A stretch of 64,000 nt of DNA from Natrialba aegyptia DSM 13077 (lineage in GTDB: Archaea; Halobacteriota; Halobacteria; Halobacteriales; Natrialbaceae), in the NCBI RefSeq assembly GCF_000337535.1, contig NZ_AOIP01000029.1:35912-99911 (forward strand). The letters are read 5' to 3'. Both the position numbers and the translations under genes were made by a program. Of the stretch, positions 24,646-34,239 are shown one piece after another (positions within the stretch are counted from its first letter, which is position 1; each line of letters opens with the position of its first letter). Below the pieces are notes generated by a model, which saw only the letters and a program-made list of their open reading frames with translations, did not search any database and had not been told where the DNA came from.

Positions 24646-25599
24646 CTACTCGGCCGTCGGTGCGGGATGGAGGTACTGCTCGAGCGAGTTCACGACGAGG
24701 TCGCGAAAGCGGTCGTAGTCGGCGTCGGTCGCGACCGACCCGTTCGGCGGCGCGTCGGTGAGACCCTGTCCGTCACAGACCAGCGCGCCGCGGGCGAGGT
24801 CGCTGTCGGTGGCGACCTCGAGGTGGTAGGCGTTCGTCTCGAGCACGGCGGGGTCGGCGATGGCGGCGATAACGAGCGCGTCGTGGATGGCGGCCGATTC
24901 GATGCCGTATTTCGCTAACCGGTCCGCGTCGTAGTAGGTGAGCCACTCCCGGATCGAGCGGCCGATCGGGTCGTCCCGCGGGAGCGAGTCGAGCAGGTTC
25001 GGCGGGAGCGTGGCGGTTCTGGTCACGTCGAGGCCGACGATCGTCGGCGAGAGGTCTTGCACGACGCGGGCCGCGGCGTGGGGGTCGGTGTGGAAGTTGG
25101 CCTCGGAGAGCGGAGTCACGTTCCCCTGGCTGAACGCAGCGCCGCCCATGACGACGAGTTCGTCGAGCAGGTCGGGGAGGTCGGGTTCGAGCGCGAGCGC
25201 GAGGGCGACGTTCGTCAGCGGCGCGATTGCGGCGAGGGTGAGGTCGCCCGCATGCTCGCGCGCTTGCTCGACGATGAACTGCGCGGCGTGCGTGTCGATG
25301 GGGGCGGTCGCGGCCGTCGGTTCGGGCAGATCGCCGCGGATGCCGCCGGGGCCGTGAATATCCGTCGAGGTCCGGAGGTCGACGGTCAACGGACGCGTTG
25401 CGCCCTTCGCGACGGGGATGTCGGTTCGGTCGACGAGTTCGAGGATCGCGCGGGCGTTGGCCGTCGTGTCGTCGACGGCGGCGTTCCCGTGGGCGGTCGA
25501 GAGGCCGACGACATCGAGGTCGTCGCGAGCGAGCGCCGCCAGAATCGCGACGGCGTCGTCGCAGCCGGGGTCGGTATCGAGCAACACTGGTCGGGACAT
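24646..25599 (-). CDS. Nucleoside hydrolase (inosine/uridine-preferring family)
   Basis: 317 residues. The family signature DTDPGCDDAVAIL is at residues 8-20, whose aspartates bind the active-site calcium. Further motifs are LSTAHGNAAVDDTTANA, VMGGAAFSQGNVTPLSEANFHTDPHAA and the C-terminal IHDALVIAAI. It hydrolyses the N-glycosidic bond of ribonucleosides for salvage; whether it prefers purine or pyrimidine is not clear from sequence. A TTTAT element centred about 28 bases upstream of ATG 25599 indicates a leaderless transcript. Confidence 0.93.
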   Translation of the reverse strand: MSRPVLLDTDPGCDDAVAILAALARDDLDVVGLSTAHGNAAVDDTTANARAILELVDRTDIPVAKGATRPLTVDLRTSTDIHGPGGIRGDLPEPTAATAPIDTHAAQFIVEQAREHAGDLTLAAIAPLTNVALALALEPDLPDLLDELVVMGGAAFSQGNVTPLSEANFHTDPHAAARVVQDLSPTIVGLDVTRTATLPPNLLDSLPRDDPIGRSIREWLTYYDADRLAKYGIESAAIHDALVIAAIADPAVLETNAYHLEVATDSDLARGALVCDGQGLTDAPPNGSVATDADYDRFRDLVVNSLEQYLHPAPTAE

Positions 25600-25669
25600 A
25601 CTGGAGAGGTCGGCACCGGGAAGGGATAAAACGCCGGTCGCCCGCCGTCCGGAGACGAGTTCAGGATGT

Positions 25670-26983
25670 TCACTCGGTCACGCTTCCGTCGGCGAGGAGG
25701 GCGACCGCCTCTGGAATCCGGTCGAGCATCCCTCTCGCGAGGAGATATCGGGCGTACCCGTTCGCGAGTTCCCAGCGCCGTTCCTCGTCGGTGGTCGACG
25801 AACGGCGTTCGAGCCCCCGATCCCCGGCGGCGAGCAGGTCTCGGCTCTCCGAGAGGAACAGCCGTGCGAGCGGCTTCGGGTCGGTTTCGAGCCGGTTTTC
25901 GAGTCGGTCCAGCGCCTCCCGTTTGGCCTCGTCGATCGGGGTGGGATCGAGTTCGTCCGTTCCGTCGGTTTCGATGCGCTCGCGTTCGTCGCGCGCGGCT
26001 GCGAGCCGGAGCCAGGACAGCGCGAGCGTGACGGTACCGTGGACTTCGTATCCGTTCTCGACGTGTCTGTCGGCGGTACTGGTGGGCGATCGTCCGGCGG
26101 ACGAACGCGAGTACAGCGCCGAGTGAACGTCGCGTCGATCGTCGGCGAACTCGGCGGTGTCGAGGCGCGTCTCCCACTCCTGGTGGTCGTCCCGGAGGTC
26201 GCGAATCCGTTCGTTCAGTTCGGCACGGCTTTCGGCCAGCGAGTTACGAATGTCGGAGCCACCGGTATCTCGTTCGCGAAGCGCGTCGCGGTAGGCCTTC
26301 GCATCGCGAACGCGCAAGCGACTCCGCTGGACGTCGCCGTACACCCGCGCGACCCGTTCGGCACGGCTCGTTTTGCCGTGGGATTCGATATCCGTCTCTT
26401 GCCGGCGCGAGAGCCCCTGCTCAGCCTGCGATAGACTGTACTCGACGGACCGACCGTAGGCGAGGAACGTCTCGATATCGGCCGTCTCGTAGGTGAACTG
26501 CTCCGTGACCGCTGCCGTCTCTTCGAGCCCGTCCGCGACGCCCGCGGTCGGATCGGCGTCGAACTCGTCGAGGCGCGACCGCGCGTACGCCTCCGCGGTC
26601 GCCGCCTGGGAGAGGTGATACCCCGCCGACTCGACCGTACTGACGACCGGCGGCTCCGTCGGGAGCGCGTCGGCGAACTCGGCGGCGGTCTCGAGTTGCC
26701 GCCCGGTGATCGTAGTCCGTTCAGCGGGTGGTTCCATCCGGTCCCAGGCCGCGAGACCGGACGCGGCGTGATCGGCGATTTCGTCGGCGGTTTCCTCGAG
26801 AGACGCGGTCGTGGTTTCGACGGCCGGGGGAACGTCGGGGATCTCCCGCCGTCGAGTGCGACCGTACGCGGCTCGATCCGGAAGTACGCTGAAGACGGTC
26901 GAACAACCCGCCAGCGCGACCGTTCCGGCCGCCGCGGTTCCGGTGAGAAACGCTCTCCGAGAGGACGATGATGGGCGGCGCAT
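25670..26983 (-). CDS. Tat-exported lipoprotein of unknown function
   Basis: 437 residues. The N-terminus RRPSSSSRRAFLTGTAAAG followed by ALAGC (Cys27) is a twin-arginine signal with a lipobox, so it should be exported folded and lipid-anchored. The rest is predominantly helical with many Glu, Arg and Ala residues (for example SRAELNERIRDLRDDHQEW), suggesting helical bundles or coiled coil. No enzyme motif is visible. It is divergent from truA. Confidence 0.75.
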   Translation of the reverse strand: MRRPSSSSRRAFLTGTAAAGTVALAGCSTVFSVLPDRAAYGRTRRREIPDVPPAVETTTASLEETADEIADHAASGLAAWDRMEPPAERTTITGRQLETAAEFADALPTEPPVVSTVESAGYHLSQAATAEAYARSRLDEFDADPTAGVADGLEETAAVTEQFTYETADIETFLAYGRSVEYSLSQAEQGLSRRQETDIESHGKTSRAERVARVYGDVQRSRLRVRDAKAYRDALRERDTGGSDIRNSLAESRAELNERIRDLRDDHQEWETRLDTAEFADDRRDVHSALYSRSSAGRSPTSTADRHVENGYEVHGTVTLALSWLRLAAARDERERIETDGTDELDPTPIDEAKREALDRLENRLETDPKPLARLFLSESRDLLAAGDRGLERRSSTTDEERRWELANGYARYLLARGMLDRIPEAVALLADGSVTE

Positions 26984-27084
26984 ACGCGTTCAAAATTCAG
27001 GTTGGTTGAAATGTATTCCGGTCGCCGATCGCCTCGTAGTCGACGACGCTAACCCGCTCGAGCGGTTCACTCGACCTACCAGCG

Positions 27085-27948
27085 ATGCGCGCGTTTCGAC
27101 TCGCCTACGACGGCACCGCCTATCACGGCTTCCAGCGCCAGCCCGACGTGGCCACCGTCGAGGACGATCTCTTCGACGCGCTACGCTCGCTCTCCGTCCT
27201 CGCCTCCAAGGCCGACAAACCGGCGGGCTACGCCGCCGCCGGACGAACCGACGCGGGCGTTTCCGCGCTCGCCCAGACGGTCGCGTTCGACGCGCCCGAC
27301 TGGCTCACCCCGCGGGCGTTGAACAGCGATCTCCCCGCGGACATCCGCGCCTGGGCGGCCGCCGACGCCCCCGACGAGTTCCACGCGACCCACCACGCGC
27401 GCCGGCGCGAGTACACCTACCAGTTGCACGCACCGCCCGCGGACGACGCACCACGGCGGTCGGGCACCGCCGACAGCACCGGCGACCCCGACCGCGCCGT
27501 CGACGACGACCGATTCCAGCGCGCCTGCCACGCCCTCTCCGGCGATCACGACTTCCACAACCTCACGCCGGACGACCACAACACGGAGCGATCCCCGACG
27601 CTGACCGCAACGCGGGACGCCGAGTTCATCGTCATCACCGTCACCGCCGGCGGGTTCTCTCGCGAACTCGTTCGCCGACTCGTCTCGCTAGCATGGGCGG
27701 TCGGCACCGGCGACGCACCGCTCGAAAAGGTCGAGCGCGCGCTCGGCCCCGAGCCGTTGCCCGGGCACGAGGGCATCGCCCCGGCACCGCCGGAGCCACT
27801 CGTCCTGACTGACGTGCGCTATCCTGAACTCGAATTCGAGGTGGATTCGCAGGCGGCCGAGAGCGCGCGGGCGGTGTTCGAGACGAGACGGATCGAGCGA
27901 CACACCGGCTCGCGGGTGGCGCGAACCGTCGCGGACGGCCTCCAGTAA
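27085..27948 (+). CDS. truA: tRNA pseudouridine synthase A
   Basis: 287 residues. The catalytic motif GRTDAGV contains Asp56. Other family landmarks are RLAYDGTAYHGFQRQP at the N-terminus, RREYTYQLHAP in the middle and GGFSRELVRRLV near residue 190. It isomerises uridines 38-40 in the anticodon arm of tRNAs. An acidic low-complexity loop (about residues 118-140) is typical of halophile insertion. It lies 101 bases from the divergent lipoprotein gene. Confidence 0.94.
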   Translation: MRAFRLAYDGTAYHGFQRQPDVATVEDDLFDALRSLSVLASKADKPAGYAAAGRTDAGVSALAQTVAFDAPDWLTPRALNSDLPADIRAWAAADAPDEFHATHHARRREYTYQLHAPPADDAPRRSGTADSTGDPDRAVDDDRFQRACHALSGDHDFHNLTPDDHNTERSPTLTATRDAEFIVITVTAGGFSRELVRRLVSLAWAVGTGDAPLEKVERALGPEPLPGHEGIAPAPPEPLVLTDVRYPELEFEVDSQAAESARAVFETRRIERHTGSRVARTVADGLQ

Positions 27949-28046
27949 CCCGGAGGTATCACGCCGCGGTGGACGCGGGGCCGGCGAGGCCGCCGGGACC
28001 GCCGAGACGACGGACCCTTTTTATGCCGCGGTTCACACGTCGAATC

Positions 28047-28292
28047 ATGGAACTCTCTCCGGAGGAGTACGGTGCGTACTGGCGCGCGTCGATTCGCGTT
28101 GCGGCCGGGATCGTGATCGTCGTCCTCGGGTCGCAGGCCGTCGTCGCGCCGCTGCTTTCCTATCCGAACCCGCCAGCAATTGCACTCGGGGTCCTCCTGT
28201 TCGTCGCGATCGTCTTCGTCGGCTGTTTTCTCGCGATGTTAGGCGTTGCGCGCGCCGTCCGGACCGCCGTCGACGTCGAACTCCGCGGGTAA
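28047..28292 (+). CDS. Small two-helix membrane protein
   Basis: 81 residues (MELSPEEYGAYWRASIRVAA) with two hydrophobic helices at about 18-38 and 45-70. In-frame ATGs exist at 28023 and 28047. A TTTTTAT element at about 28017-28023 would place the transcription start near 28046, so ATG 28047 is preferred as a leaderless start. No family is recognised; similar haloarchaeal proteins are uncharacterised. Confidence 0.6.
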   Translation: MELSPEEYGAYWRASIRVAAGIVIVVLGSQAVVAPLLSYPNPPAIALGVLLFVAIVFVGCFLAMLGVARAVRTAVDVELRG

Positions 28293-28327
28293 CGATTCGT
28301 CCGTCGTCGGCGGTGACCGGTGGCCGC

Positions 28328-29740
28328 TCACTCCCACCCAGTCGGCCAGATCGAGGCCGCGCGCATCCCCGGTTCGTACGCCTGCGCCTCGAGGCGCTCG
28401 CGGAGTTCAGTCTCGTCGACCCGCGCGATTTCCGTCGCCGTCAACTCGCGCACCAGCAACGCCGTCAGGATGGCGTGTTCGCGCAGCGTTCGCGGGTCGA
28501 CCTTGTCGCGGGTGTCGGCCGCCGTGTGCCCCCAACCGCGGCCGCGCTCGCCGCCCGCGGGCGGTTCGCTGTGGAGTTGGAGCGCGGGCACGCCGTCTCG
28601 CAGGAACGGCCAATGGTCGCTGAACGGGTGCGGGTCCGGTTCGTGGACGATCGGCTGGCCGGCGTCGGTCGCGACCGCGTCCGCGAGGTCCTCGAGTTCA
28701 CCCGAGCCGTGCGAAAACGCCTGCAGGTCTCGGAACCGACCGGCACCGTCGACGTTGACCACGGCGCGGATCGACGCCGGTGCCGGATGCAGGTCGTCCG
28801 CGAGCGCTTCCGCGCCGAGAAGCCCGATCTCCTCGCAGCCGACGCCGGCGATTCGGACTCGACAGTCGAGTTCGTCCGCGATGGCGGCGAGCATCGCCGT
28901 TGCGCCGACGACGGTGGCGATACCGCAGCCGTTATCGAGTGCCCCTTCGCCGACGTCGTGAGCGTCGTAGTGGGCGAGGACGAGCACCGCCTCGTCGGTG
29001 GCGGGACCGAGGGTCCCGCGGACGTTCTGACTCGTGCCGGCGGTCGTCTCGGCGTCGACGCGAAGGCGAGCGTCCCGATTCCGACCCGCGTACTCGCCGA
29101 GCCAGTCGCCGGTCTCGGCGCTGACGCCGACCGCGGGAATCTCCGCTTCGCCGTCGAATCGGAGAGCTCCAGTCGGCGGCAGTTGTCCGGGGACGTGATT
29201 CGCGAAGACGAACCCCGCCGCCCCCGCCTCGACCGCGTGCCCGTACTTCTCCATCCGGTGGACGAACCGCTGCGAACCGGGCGTCGTCGTACTCGCGACC
29301 GCGATCGCGCCCTCCAAGTCCGCCGCCTCGATTTCGGCCGGCGTGCCGTAGCCGACGTCGACCAGCGGTCCCGCGAGTTCACCCGCCGGCGAGTACGGGA
29401 GCGCGACCGTCTCGAACGCTCGTTCGCCCGACGGCCCCTCGGTGTCGACCGCGAGCGACGAGGACCCCCGCTTCCAGTATCGCATCCCGAACTCGTCGAG
29501 TCGCACGTCCTCGAGTCCGGCGTCGGCGAGCGCGTCGCGGACGAACTCGGCGGCGCGGCGTTCGCCGGGCGAGCCGCCCGTTCGGTTCGGGAGTTCGGTC
29601 AGGTTCGTCAGCAGGTTCCAAGGGCGGTCGTCGGTCCAGGCGCGGCCGATCGCCCGTTCGATCGCTGCCGATTCGAGCAGGGTGGTCGGTTTCCGACCGG
29701 CCGGTCTCTCGTCGGGCGATTGCGGGTCGCGGTCGTCCAT
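28328..29740 (-). CDS. M28 family zinc aminopeptidase
   Basis: 470 residues. Metal ligands and catalytic residues are visible in LAHYDAHDVGEGALDNGCG (His and Asp), GCEEIGLLGAEAL (two Glu), VVNVDGAG (Asp) and WGHTAADTRDKVD (His). A PA-like insertion lies at about 90-210 before the catalytic core. It removes N-terminal residues from peptides. No signal peptide is visible, so an intracellular role is likely. ATG 29740 (MDDRDPQSPD) is preferred to one eight codons earlier. Divergent from pepF. Confidence 0.9.
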   Translation of the reverse strand: MDDRDPQSPDERPAGRKPTTLLESAAIERAIGRAWTDDRPWNLLTNLTELPNRTGGSPGERRAAEFVRDALADAGLEDVRLDEFGMRYWKRGSSSLAVDTEGPSGERAFETVALPYSPAGELAGPLVDVGYGTPAEIEAADLEGAIAVASTTTPGSQRFVHRMEKYGHAVEAGAAGFVFANHVPGQLPPTGALRFDGEAEIPAVGVSAETGDWLGEYAGRNRDARLRVDAETTAGTSQNVRGTLGPATDEAVLVLAHYDAHDVGEGALDNGCGIATVVGATAMLAAIADELDCRVRIAGVGCEEIGLLGAEALADDLHPAPASIRAVVNVDGAGRFRDLQAFSHGSGELEDLADAVATDAGQPIVHEPDPHPFSDHWPFLRDGVPALQLHSEPPAGGERGRGWGHTAADTRDKVDPRTLREHAILTALLVRELTATEIARVDETELRERLEAQAYEPGMRAASIWPTGWE

Positions 29741-29857
29741 ACCGGGACATTCACTCGAACGCACAAAAGCGCACGTGCGGCCGCAGGAACCGCCGAATCG
29801 GTGTCGTCAGATACGGGGTTCGATACCCTTTACCACCTTCGTTCCGAAACCGCGGCT

Positions 29858-31669
29858 ATGAGTTCCGTTCCAGAGCGGTCCGAGATCGACCAGGAGTACA
29901 CCTGGGACCTAGAGAGCGTGTACGCGAGCGACGACGAGTGGGAGGAAGCCTACGAGACGGTCGCCGAGCGCGTCGAGGAGTTACAGCACTACGAAGGGCA
30001 GACGACCGACGACGCCGAAACGCTGCTGTCCGTCCTCGAACTGCGCGATTCGGTCATGCGCGAAGTGTCGACGGTCGCGGCCTACGCCCGCATGCGCCGC
30101 GACGAAGATACGACCGACCAGCAGTACCAGGCGCTTGCAGCCCGCGCGCAGTCGCTTGCGGCCGACGCCCAGTCTGCGGCCTCCTTTATCGATCCCGAAC
30201 TCCAGGAGCTGACCCGCGAAGCGTTCGACGAGCTAGTCGAAGCGGAACCGAAGCTGGCGACCTACGACCACTACGTCGACGACGTGCTTCGGATGAAACC
30301 CCACACCCGCTCGGCGGAAGTTGAGGAACTGCTCGCGGATCTGAGCGAGGTCACCGGCGCGACCAGCGACGTGTACAACATGCTCTCGAACGCGGACATG
30401 ACCTTCCCGTCGGCCGAAGACGCTGAAGGCCACCAAGTCGAGATCACCCAGAGCAACTTCACGAACCTGCTCAAGCGACCCGACCGCGAGTTCCGCCGGC
30501 GCGTGTACGAGAACTACTTCGACGAGTGGCAGTCGATGCGAAACACCGTGGCCACGACCTACAAAAACAGCGTCAAGGCGGACGTCAAGACCGCGCGAGC
30601 GCGCAACTACGACACGGCGCGCGAGGCCGCACTCGACGGCCCCAACGTTCCCGTCGAGGTCTACGATACGCTCGTCGAGAGCGTCAACGACAACCTCGAC
30701 AAACTCCACCGCCACGCCGAACTCAAGCGCCGGGCCCTCGGCGTCGACGACCTCCAGATGTGGGACCTCTACATGCCGCTGACCGGCGACGAGGGGCCAA
30801 CTGTCGAGTACGATCAGGCCGCCGAGTACGTCGTCGACGCGCTCGAACCGCTCGGCGACCCGTACCAGTCCCGCGTCGACGAGGGACTGAACTCGCGCTG
30901 GGTCGACGTCTACGAAAACGAGGGCAAACAGTCGGGTGCCTACTCCAGCGGCACCTACGACACCCAGCCCTTCATCCTGATGAACTACCAGGACGACATC
31001 ACCTCGATGTACACGCTGGCCCACGAACTCGGCCACTCGATGCACTCCCAGCTCACGAAGGACGAACAGCCGTTCGTCTACTCGGGTTACGAAATCTTCG
31101 TCGCCGAGGTCGCAAGCACCGTCAACGAGGCCCTGCTCACGAACCACCTCCTCGAAACCGTCGAGGACCCCGAGTTCAGAACGCACGTCCTGAACGAGTT
31201 CTTAGAGCGCGTCCGCTCGACGCTCTACCGGCAGACCCTCTTCGCAGAGTTCGAACACGAGGCCCACCGGCTCGAGGAGGCGGGCGAACCGCTCACCCCG
31301 GATCGGCTGGACGAACTCTACGGCGGACTCAAAGGCGAGTACTACGAGCCCGCGGTCGTCGACGACCGCATCGCCCGCGAGTGGATGCGCATCCCGCACT
31401 TCTACCGCGCGTTCTACGTCTACCAGTACGCGACCGGCATCTCGGCCGCGCTGGCCATCGTCGACGGAATTCTTCCCGATGGAGCCGGCGGCGAACCGGA
31501 CCGCGACGCCGCCGCGTCCTACCGCGAGTTCCTCCGGCAGGGCTCGCGCGAGTATCCGCTCGACCTCCTGCGGGTCGCCGGCGTCGACATGAGCAGTGCC
31601 GACCCGATCGATCGCGCGCTCTCGACCTACGGCGACCGACTCGACGAACTCGAAGCGCTGCTCGAGTAA
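29858..31669 (+). CDS. pepF: Oligoendopeptidase F (M3B metallopeptidase)
   Basis: 603 residues, normal for PepF. The zinc site is HELGHSMHSQL (His-Glu-x-x-His) at about residue 387, with the third ligand Glu in EIFVAEVASTVNEALL. The N-terminal part is the helical PepF domain (SEIDQEYTWDLESVYAS). It degrades medium-length peptides in the cytoplasm, which fits downstream processing of proteasome products, and PAN is the next gene. The long upstream continuation of this frame is antisense to the M28 gene and is not part of the protein. A CTTTACC element is about 28 bases upstream of ATG 29858. Confidence 0.95.
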   Translation: MSSVPERSEIDQEYTWDLESVYASDDEWEEAYETVAERVEELQHYEGQTTDDAETLLSVLELRDSVMREVSTVAAYARMRRDEDTTDQQYQALAARAQSLAADAQSAASFIDPELQELTREAFDELVEAEPKLATYDHYVDDVLRMKPHTRSAEVEELLADLSEVTGATSDVYNMLSNADMTFPSAEDAEGHQVEITQSNFTNLLKRPDREFRRRVYENYFDEWQSMRNTVATTYKNSVKADVKTARARNYDTAREAALDGPNVPVEVYDTLVESVNDNLDKLHRHAELKRRALGVDDLQMWDLYMPLTGDEGPTVEYDQAAEYVVDALEPLGDPYQSRVDEGLNSRWVDVYENEGKQSGAYSSGTYDTQPFILMNYQDDITSMYTLAHELGHSMHSQLTKDEQPFVYSGYEIFVAEVASTVNEALLTNHLLETVEDPEFRTHVLNEFLERVRSTLYRQTLFAEFEHEAHRLEEAGEPLTPDRLDELYGGLKGEYYEPAVVDDRIAREWMRIPHFYRAFYVYQYATGISAALAIVDGILPDGAGGEPDRDAAASYREFLRQGSREYPLDLLRVAGVDMSSADPIDRALSTYGDRLDELEALLE

Positions 31670-31821
31670 CGGTCCGTCGTCGGCCATCCGAACCACAGGT
31701 TATCACGCTCGTGTAGCTCGTTCGGGTATTACCAAACCGTGAGTAGGCGGCCGCGGCGTTCGAAAACCGTCCGCGACCCAAAGGCACATTTATCGTCGGG
31801 GACTTATCCGTGCACGTCAAG

Positions 31822-33054
31822 ATGTCTCGAAGCCCGTCTCTCCCCGAACGACCTCACCGCGATATCGACCCCGATCTCCCCGACGACGAGCGGCTCGAGG
31901 CGCTTCGTGGCCACTACACGGAACTCGTTGATGTCAACGCACAACTCGAAGAGCAACTCGAAGACACCGACGAGCGCCGCGAGGACCTTCGCGAGCGCGT
32001 CGACCGCGTCGAACGCGAAAACGAGACGCTCAAGAGTTCGTCGCTGTACATCGCGAGCGTCGAGGACGTAGTCGGCGACGGCGAGGTCGTCGTCAAGCAA
32101 CACGGCAACAATCAGGAGGTGCTCACCGAGGTTTCCCCGCGCATCGCAGAGCGTGTCGAAGCCGGCGACCGCGTCGCCGTCAACGATTCCTTTTCCATCC
32201 AGTCGATCCTCGATACCGAGACCGACGCGCGCGCACAGGCGATGGAGATCACCGACCGCCCCGCCGTCAGCTACGAGGACATCGGCGGCATCGACGACCA
32301 GATTCGGGAGGTCCGGGAAGCCGTCGAACAGCCCCTGACCCAACCCGAACGCTTCGAGGAAGTCGGTATCGACCCGCCGAGCGGCGTCCTGCTCCACGGC
32401 CCGCCGGGCACCGGGAAGACCATGCTCGCCAAGGCCGTCGCCAACCAGACCGACGCCACCTTCATCAAGATGGCCGGCTCCGAACTCGTGCGCAAGTTCA
32501 TCGGTGAGGGCTCGCGGCTCGTCCGCGACCTCTTCGAACTCGCTCGCGAGCGCGAACCGGCAATCATCTTCATCGACGAAATCGACGCGGTCGCGACCAC
32601 GCGAACCGAATCCAAGACCTCCGGTGACGCGGAAGTCCAGCGAACCATGATGCAACTCCTCTCCGAGATGGACGGCTTCGAGGCCCGCGGGGAAATCCGC
32701 ATCATCGCCGCGACCAACCGCTTCGACATGCTCGACCGTGCGATCCTTCGTCCCGGTCGCTTCGACCGTCTGATCGAAGTGCCGGAACCGGACCGCGACG
32801 GCCGCGAGCAGATTCTCAAGATTCACACGCGCGGCATGAACGTCGCTGACGGGGTCGACTTCGCCGATCTGGCCGACGAGACCGGGGGCTACTCCGGTGC
32901 CGAAATCGAAAGCCTCGCCACCGAGGCCGGAATGTTTGCTATCCGACACGACCGCGACGAGGTCCACCACGAGGACTTCGTCGACGCCTTCGATAAGATC
33001 GAGACGGACGATTCGAGCGACGTTATCTCCTCTGCGGGCTACTTCTACCAGTAA
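31822..33054 (+). CDS. pan: Proteasome-activating nucleotidase (PAN)
   Basis: 410 residues. An N-terminal coiled coil (about 28-72), an OB domain (73-140), AAA+ Walker A GPPGTGKT at 193-200, Walker B IIFIDEID at 248-255 and arginine fingers in RPGRFDR follow in order. The C-terminus ends YFYQ, which is an HbYX-type tail (Phe-Tyr-Gln) that docks into and opens the 20S proteasome gate. A TTTAT element at 31789-31793 places transcription near 31817, favouring ATG 31822 over a GTG at 31810. Next to pepF and pdaD on the same strand. Confidence 0.97.
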   Translation: MSRSPSLPERPHRDIDPDLPDDERLEALRGHYTELVDVNAQLEEQLEDTDERREDLRERVDRVERENETLKSSSLYIASVEDVVGDGEVVVKQHGNNQEVLTEVSPRIAERVEAGDRVAVNDSFSIQSILDTETDARAQAMEITDRPAVSYEDIGGIDDQIREVREAVEQPLTQPERFEEVGIDPPSGVLLHGPPGTGKTMLAKAVANQTDATFIKMAGSELVRKFIGEGSRLVRDLFELAREREPAIIFIDEIDAVATTRTESKTSGDAEVQRTMMQLLSEMDGFEARGEIRIIAATNRFDMLDRAILRPGRFDRLIEVPEPDRDGREQILKIHTRGMNVADGVDFADLADETGGYSGAEIESLATEAGMFAIRHDRDEVHHEDFVDAFDKIETDDSSDVISSAGYFYQ

Positions 33055-33114
33055 CACCGGTATCGACGCTGGATCGCAAGTCCTTACGCCGCTCGTCGCT
33101 GATTCCACGGTAGC

Positions 33115-33594
33115 ATGAGTACGATTCGAATCGTTCAGGGCACCGGGGAAGCCCCGACAGCGATGGCCTCCTACGACGCCGCACTCGCGGCTGCCGGCGT
33201 CGAAAACTATAACCTCGTCTCCGTCTCCTCCGTGATTCCAGCCGACGTTGCCGTCGAAGACGTCGGAACCGCTCCGGAGCTCGGCCCCGCCGGAGAACGG
33301 CTCACAGTCGTCGAGGCCTGTGCGACGACCGCCGGACCCGGTCAGGTCAGCGCCGCACTCGCCTGGTCCCGTGCCGACGACTCCGGTCCCGGTCTGTTCT
33401 ACGAAGTCGCCGGCGAAACCGACCCGGAGGACGTCGAGCACCGCGTTCTCGAGGGGTTAGCCGCCGGCCAGGACCTCCGTGAGTGGTCGTTCGGCGAGCC
33501 ACGCGTCGCCGTCGAACACAGTCAGTCCGAGTCGGGCGTCTACACCACGTCGCTCGTCCTCGCCGTCTACGGCGAGAGTGAGCCGATCTGTTGA
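33115..33594 (+). CDS. pdaD: Pyruvoyl-dependent arginine decarboxylase
   Basis: 159 residues. The proenzyme cleaves itself within VSVSSVIP (residues 35-42); Ser39 should become the pyruvoyl group. Further conserved parts are GTGEAPTAMASYDAAL and TTAGPGQVSAALAWSR. It makes agmatine from arginine. In haloarchaea agmatine is needed to form agmatidine in tRNA-Ile, and it may feed polyamine synthesis. It follows PAN by 60 bases. Confidence 0.92.
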   Translation: MSTIRIVQGTGEAPTAMASYDAALAAAGVENYNLVSVSSVIPADVAVEDVGTAPELGPAGERLTVVEACATTAGPGQVSAALAWSRADDSGPGLFYEVAGETDPEDVEHRVLEGLAAGQDLREWSFGEPRVAVEHSQSESGVYTTSLVLAVYGESEPIC

Positions 33595-33636
33595 GAACCA
33601 CTCCCGTCGCTGCGACTCCCGACACTGTCGCCGGCG

Positions 33637-33685
33637 TTACTACTATCACTACCACTACCACTACCGTTCTCATTACCACTACTAC
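33637..33685. repeat. Short (CACTAC)-like simple repeat after pdaD
   Basis: About 49 bases of degenerate ACTACY units. It lies in the 222-base gap between pdaD and the next gene and is not part of a frame that looks coding. On the transcribed strand it would be a pyrimidine/adenine-rich tract without internal G. Confidence 0.7.
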
Positions 33686-33816
33686 GCCAGTCTCGCCGCC
33701 GGTAACAGTCCGTCTCACTATCGCATCACCATTACCCCACCACACCCACCACATCAAAGAGTGTCCGAAGGCGAACCCTTTTGACCCGCCGGCCCCTGAT
33801 AGCAGACAGGCTTCTC

Positions 33817-34209
33817 ATGAACGGAAATACGCCGTATGCAGGGCTTCCGGGGGAAACAGCTGCTGGTCAGCGCGCTGCGGCGGACATCCCCGACCTCTCG
33901 AGTTCACAAAAGCGGGTCCTTCACCGCGACGTCTCGCGGATCGCCGCCCGAACTCGCGAGTTCCTCCCGAACGAGTACGTCGTCGACGCCGATGTCTCGA
34001 CGGGTGCGACCGGCCCACAGGTAACGGTTGCCGTTCGGCCGCCTGTCGGTCACGCTGTCAGTGCTGGGTTTACGCCGGAGATGGAGGACATCTCCGAGGA
34101 GATTATCACGGCAGACGAGCGCGACGAGGTTGCCCGCGGGCTGGCTGCAAGCGCGGCACTGCAGGTGAAACGGGCGGTCAGCGATGCGGTGACGCCGACG
34201 GCGAAGTAA
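33817..34209 (+). CDS. Conserved haloarchaeal protein (DUF5811-like)
   Basis: 130 residues. The protein starts MNGNTPYAGLPGETAAGQ and contains VLHRDVSRIAARTREFLPNEYVVD and VTVAVRPPVGHAVSAGFTPE, then a helix ending in VKRAVSDAV. It matches what I know as DUF5811, a small haloarchaeal family of unknown function; that assignment is from memory. ATG 33817 is chosen. A TTG-started extension to 33781 lies in likely promoter sequence. Confidence 0.72.
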   Translation: MNGNTPYAGLPGETAAGQRAAADIPDLSSSQKRVLHRDVSRIAARTREFLPNEYVVDADVSTGATGPQVTVAVRPPVGHAVSAGFTPEMEDISEEIITADERDEVARGLAASAALQVKRAVSDAVTPTAK

Positions 34210-34239
34210 CGGTCTCCGAACTGGAATCTCCATTTCTTC

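Noticed and set aside
28313-29857. Long open frame continuous with pepF that would add over 500 residues
   Set aside because: It lies antisense to the M28 peptidase, has arginine/valine-rich unstructured sequence, and PepF has a complete N-terminus at 29858.
31804-33441. 545-codon minus-strand frame
   Set aside because: Antisense to PAN and PdaD, both with unambiguous motifs.
33637-33685. Repeat units between pdaD and next gene considered as a CRISPR fragment
   Set aside because: Units are six bases, not 28-37, without spacers; it is simple-sequence DNA.
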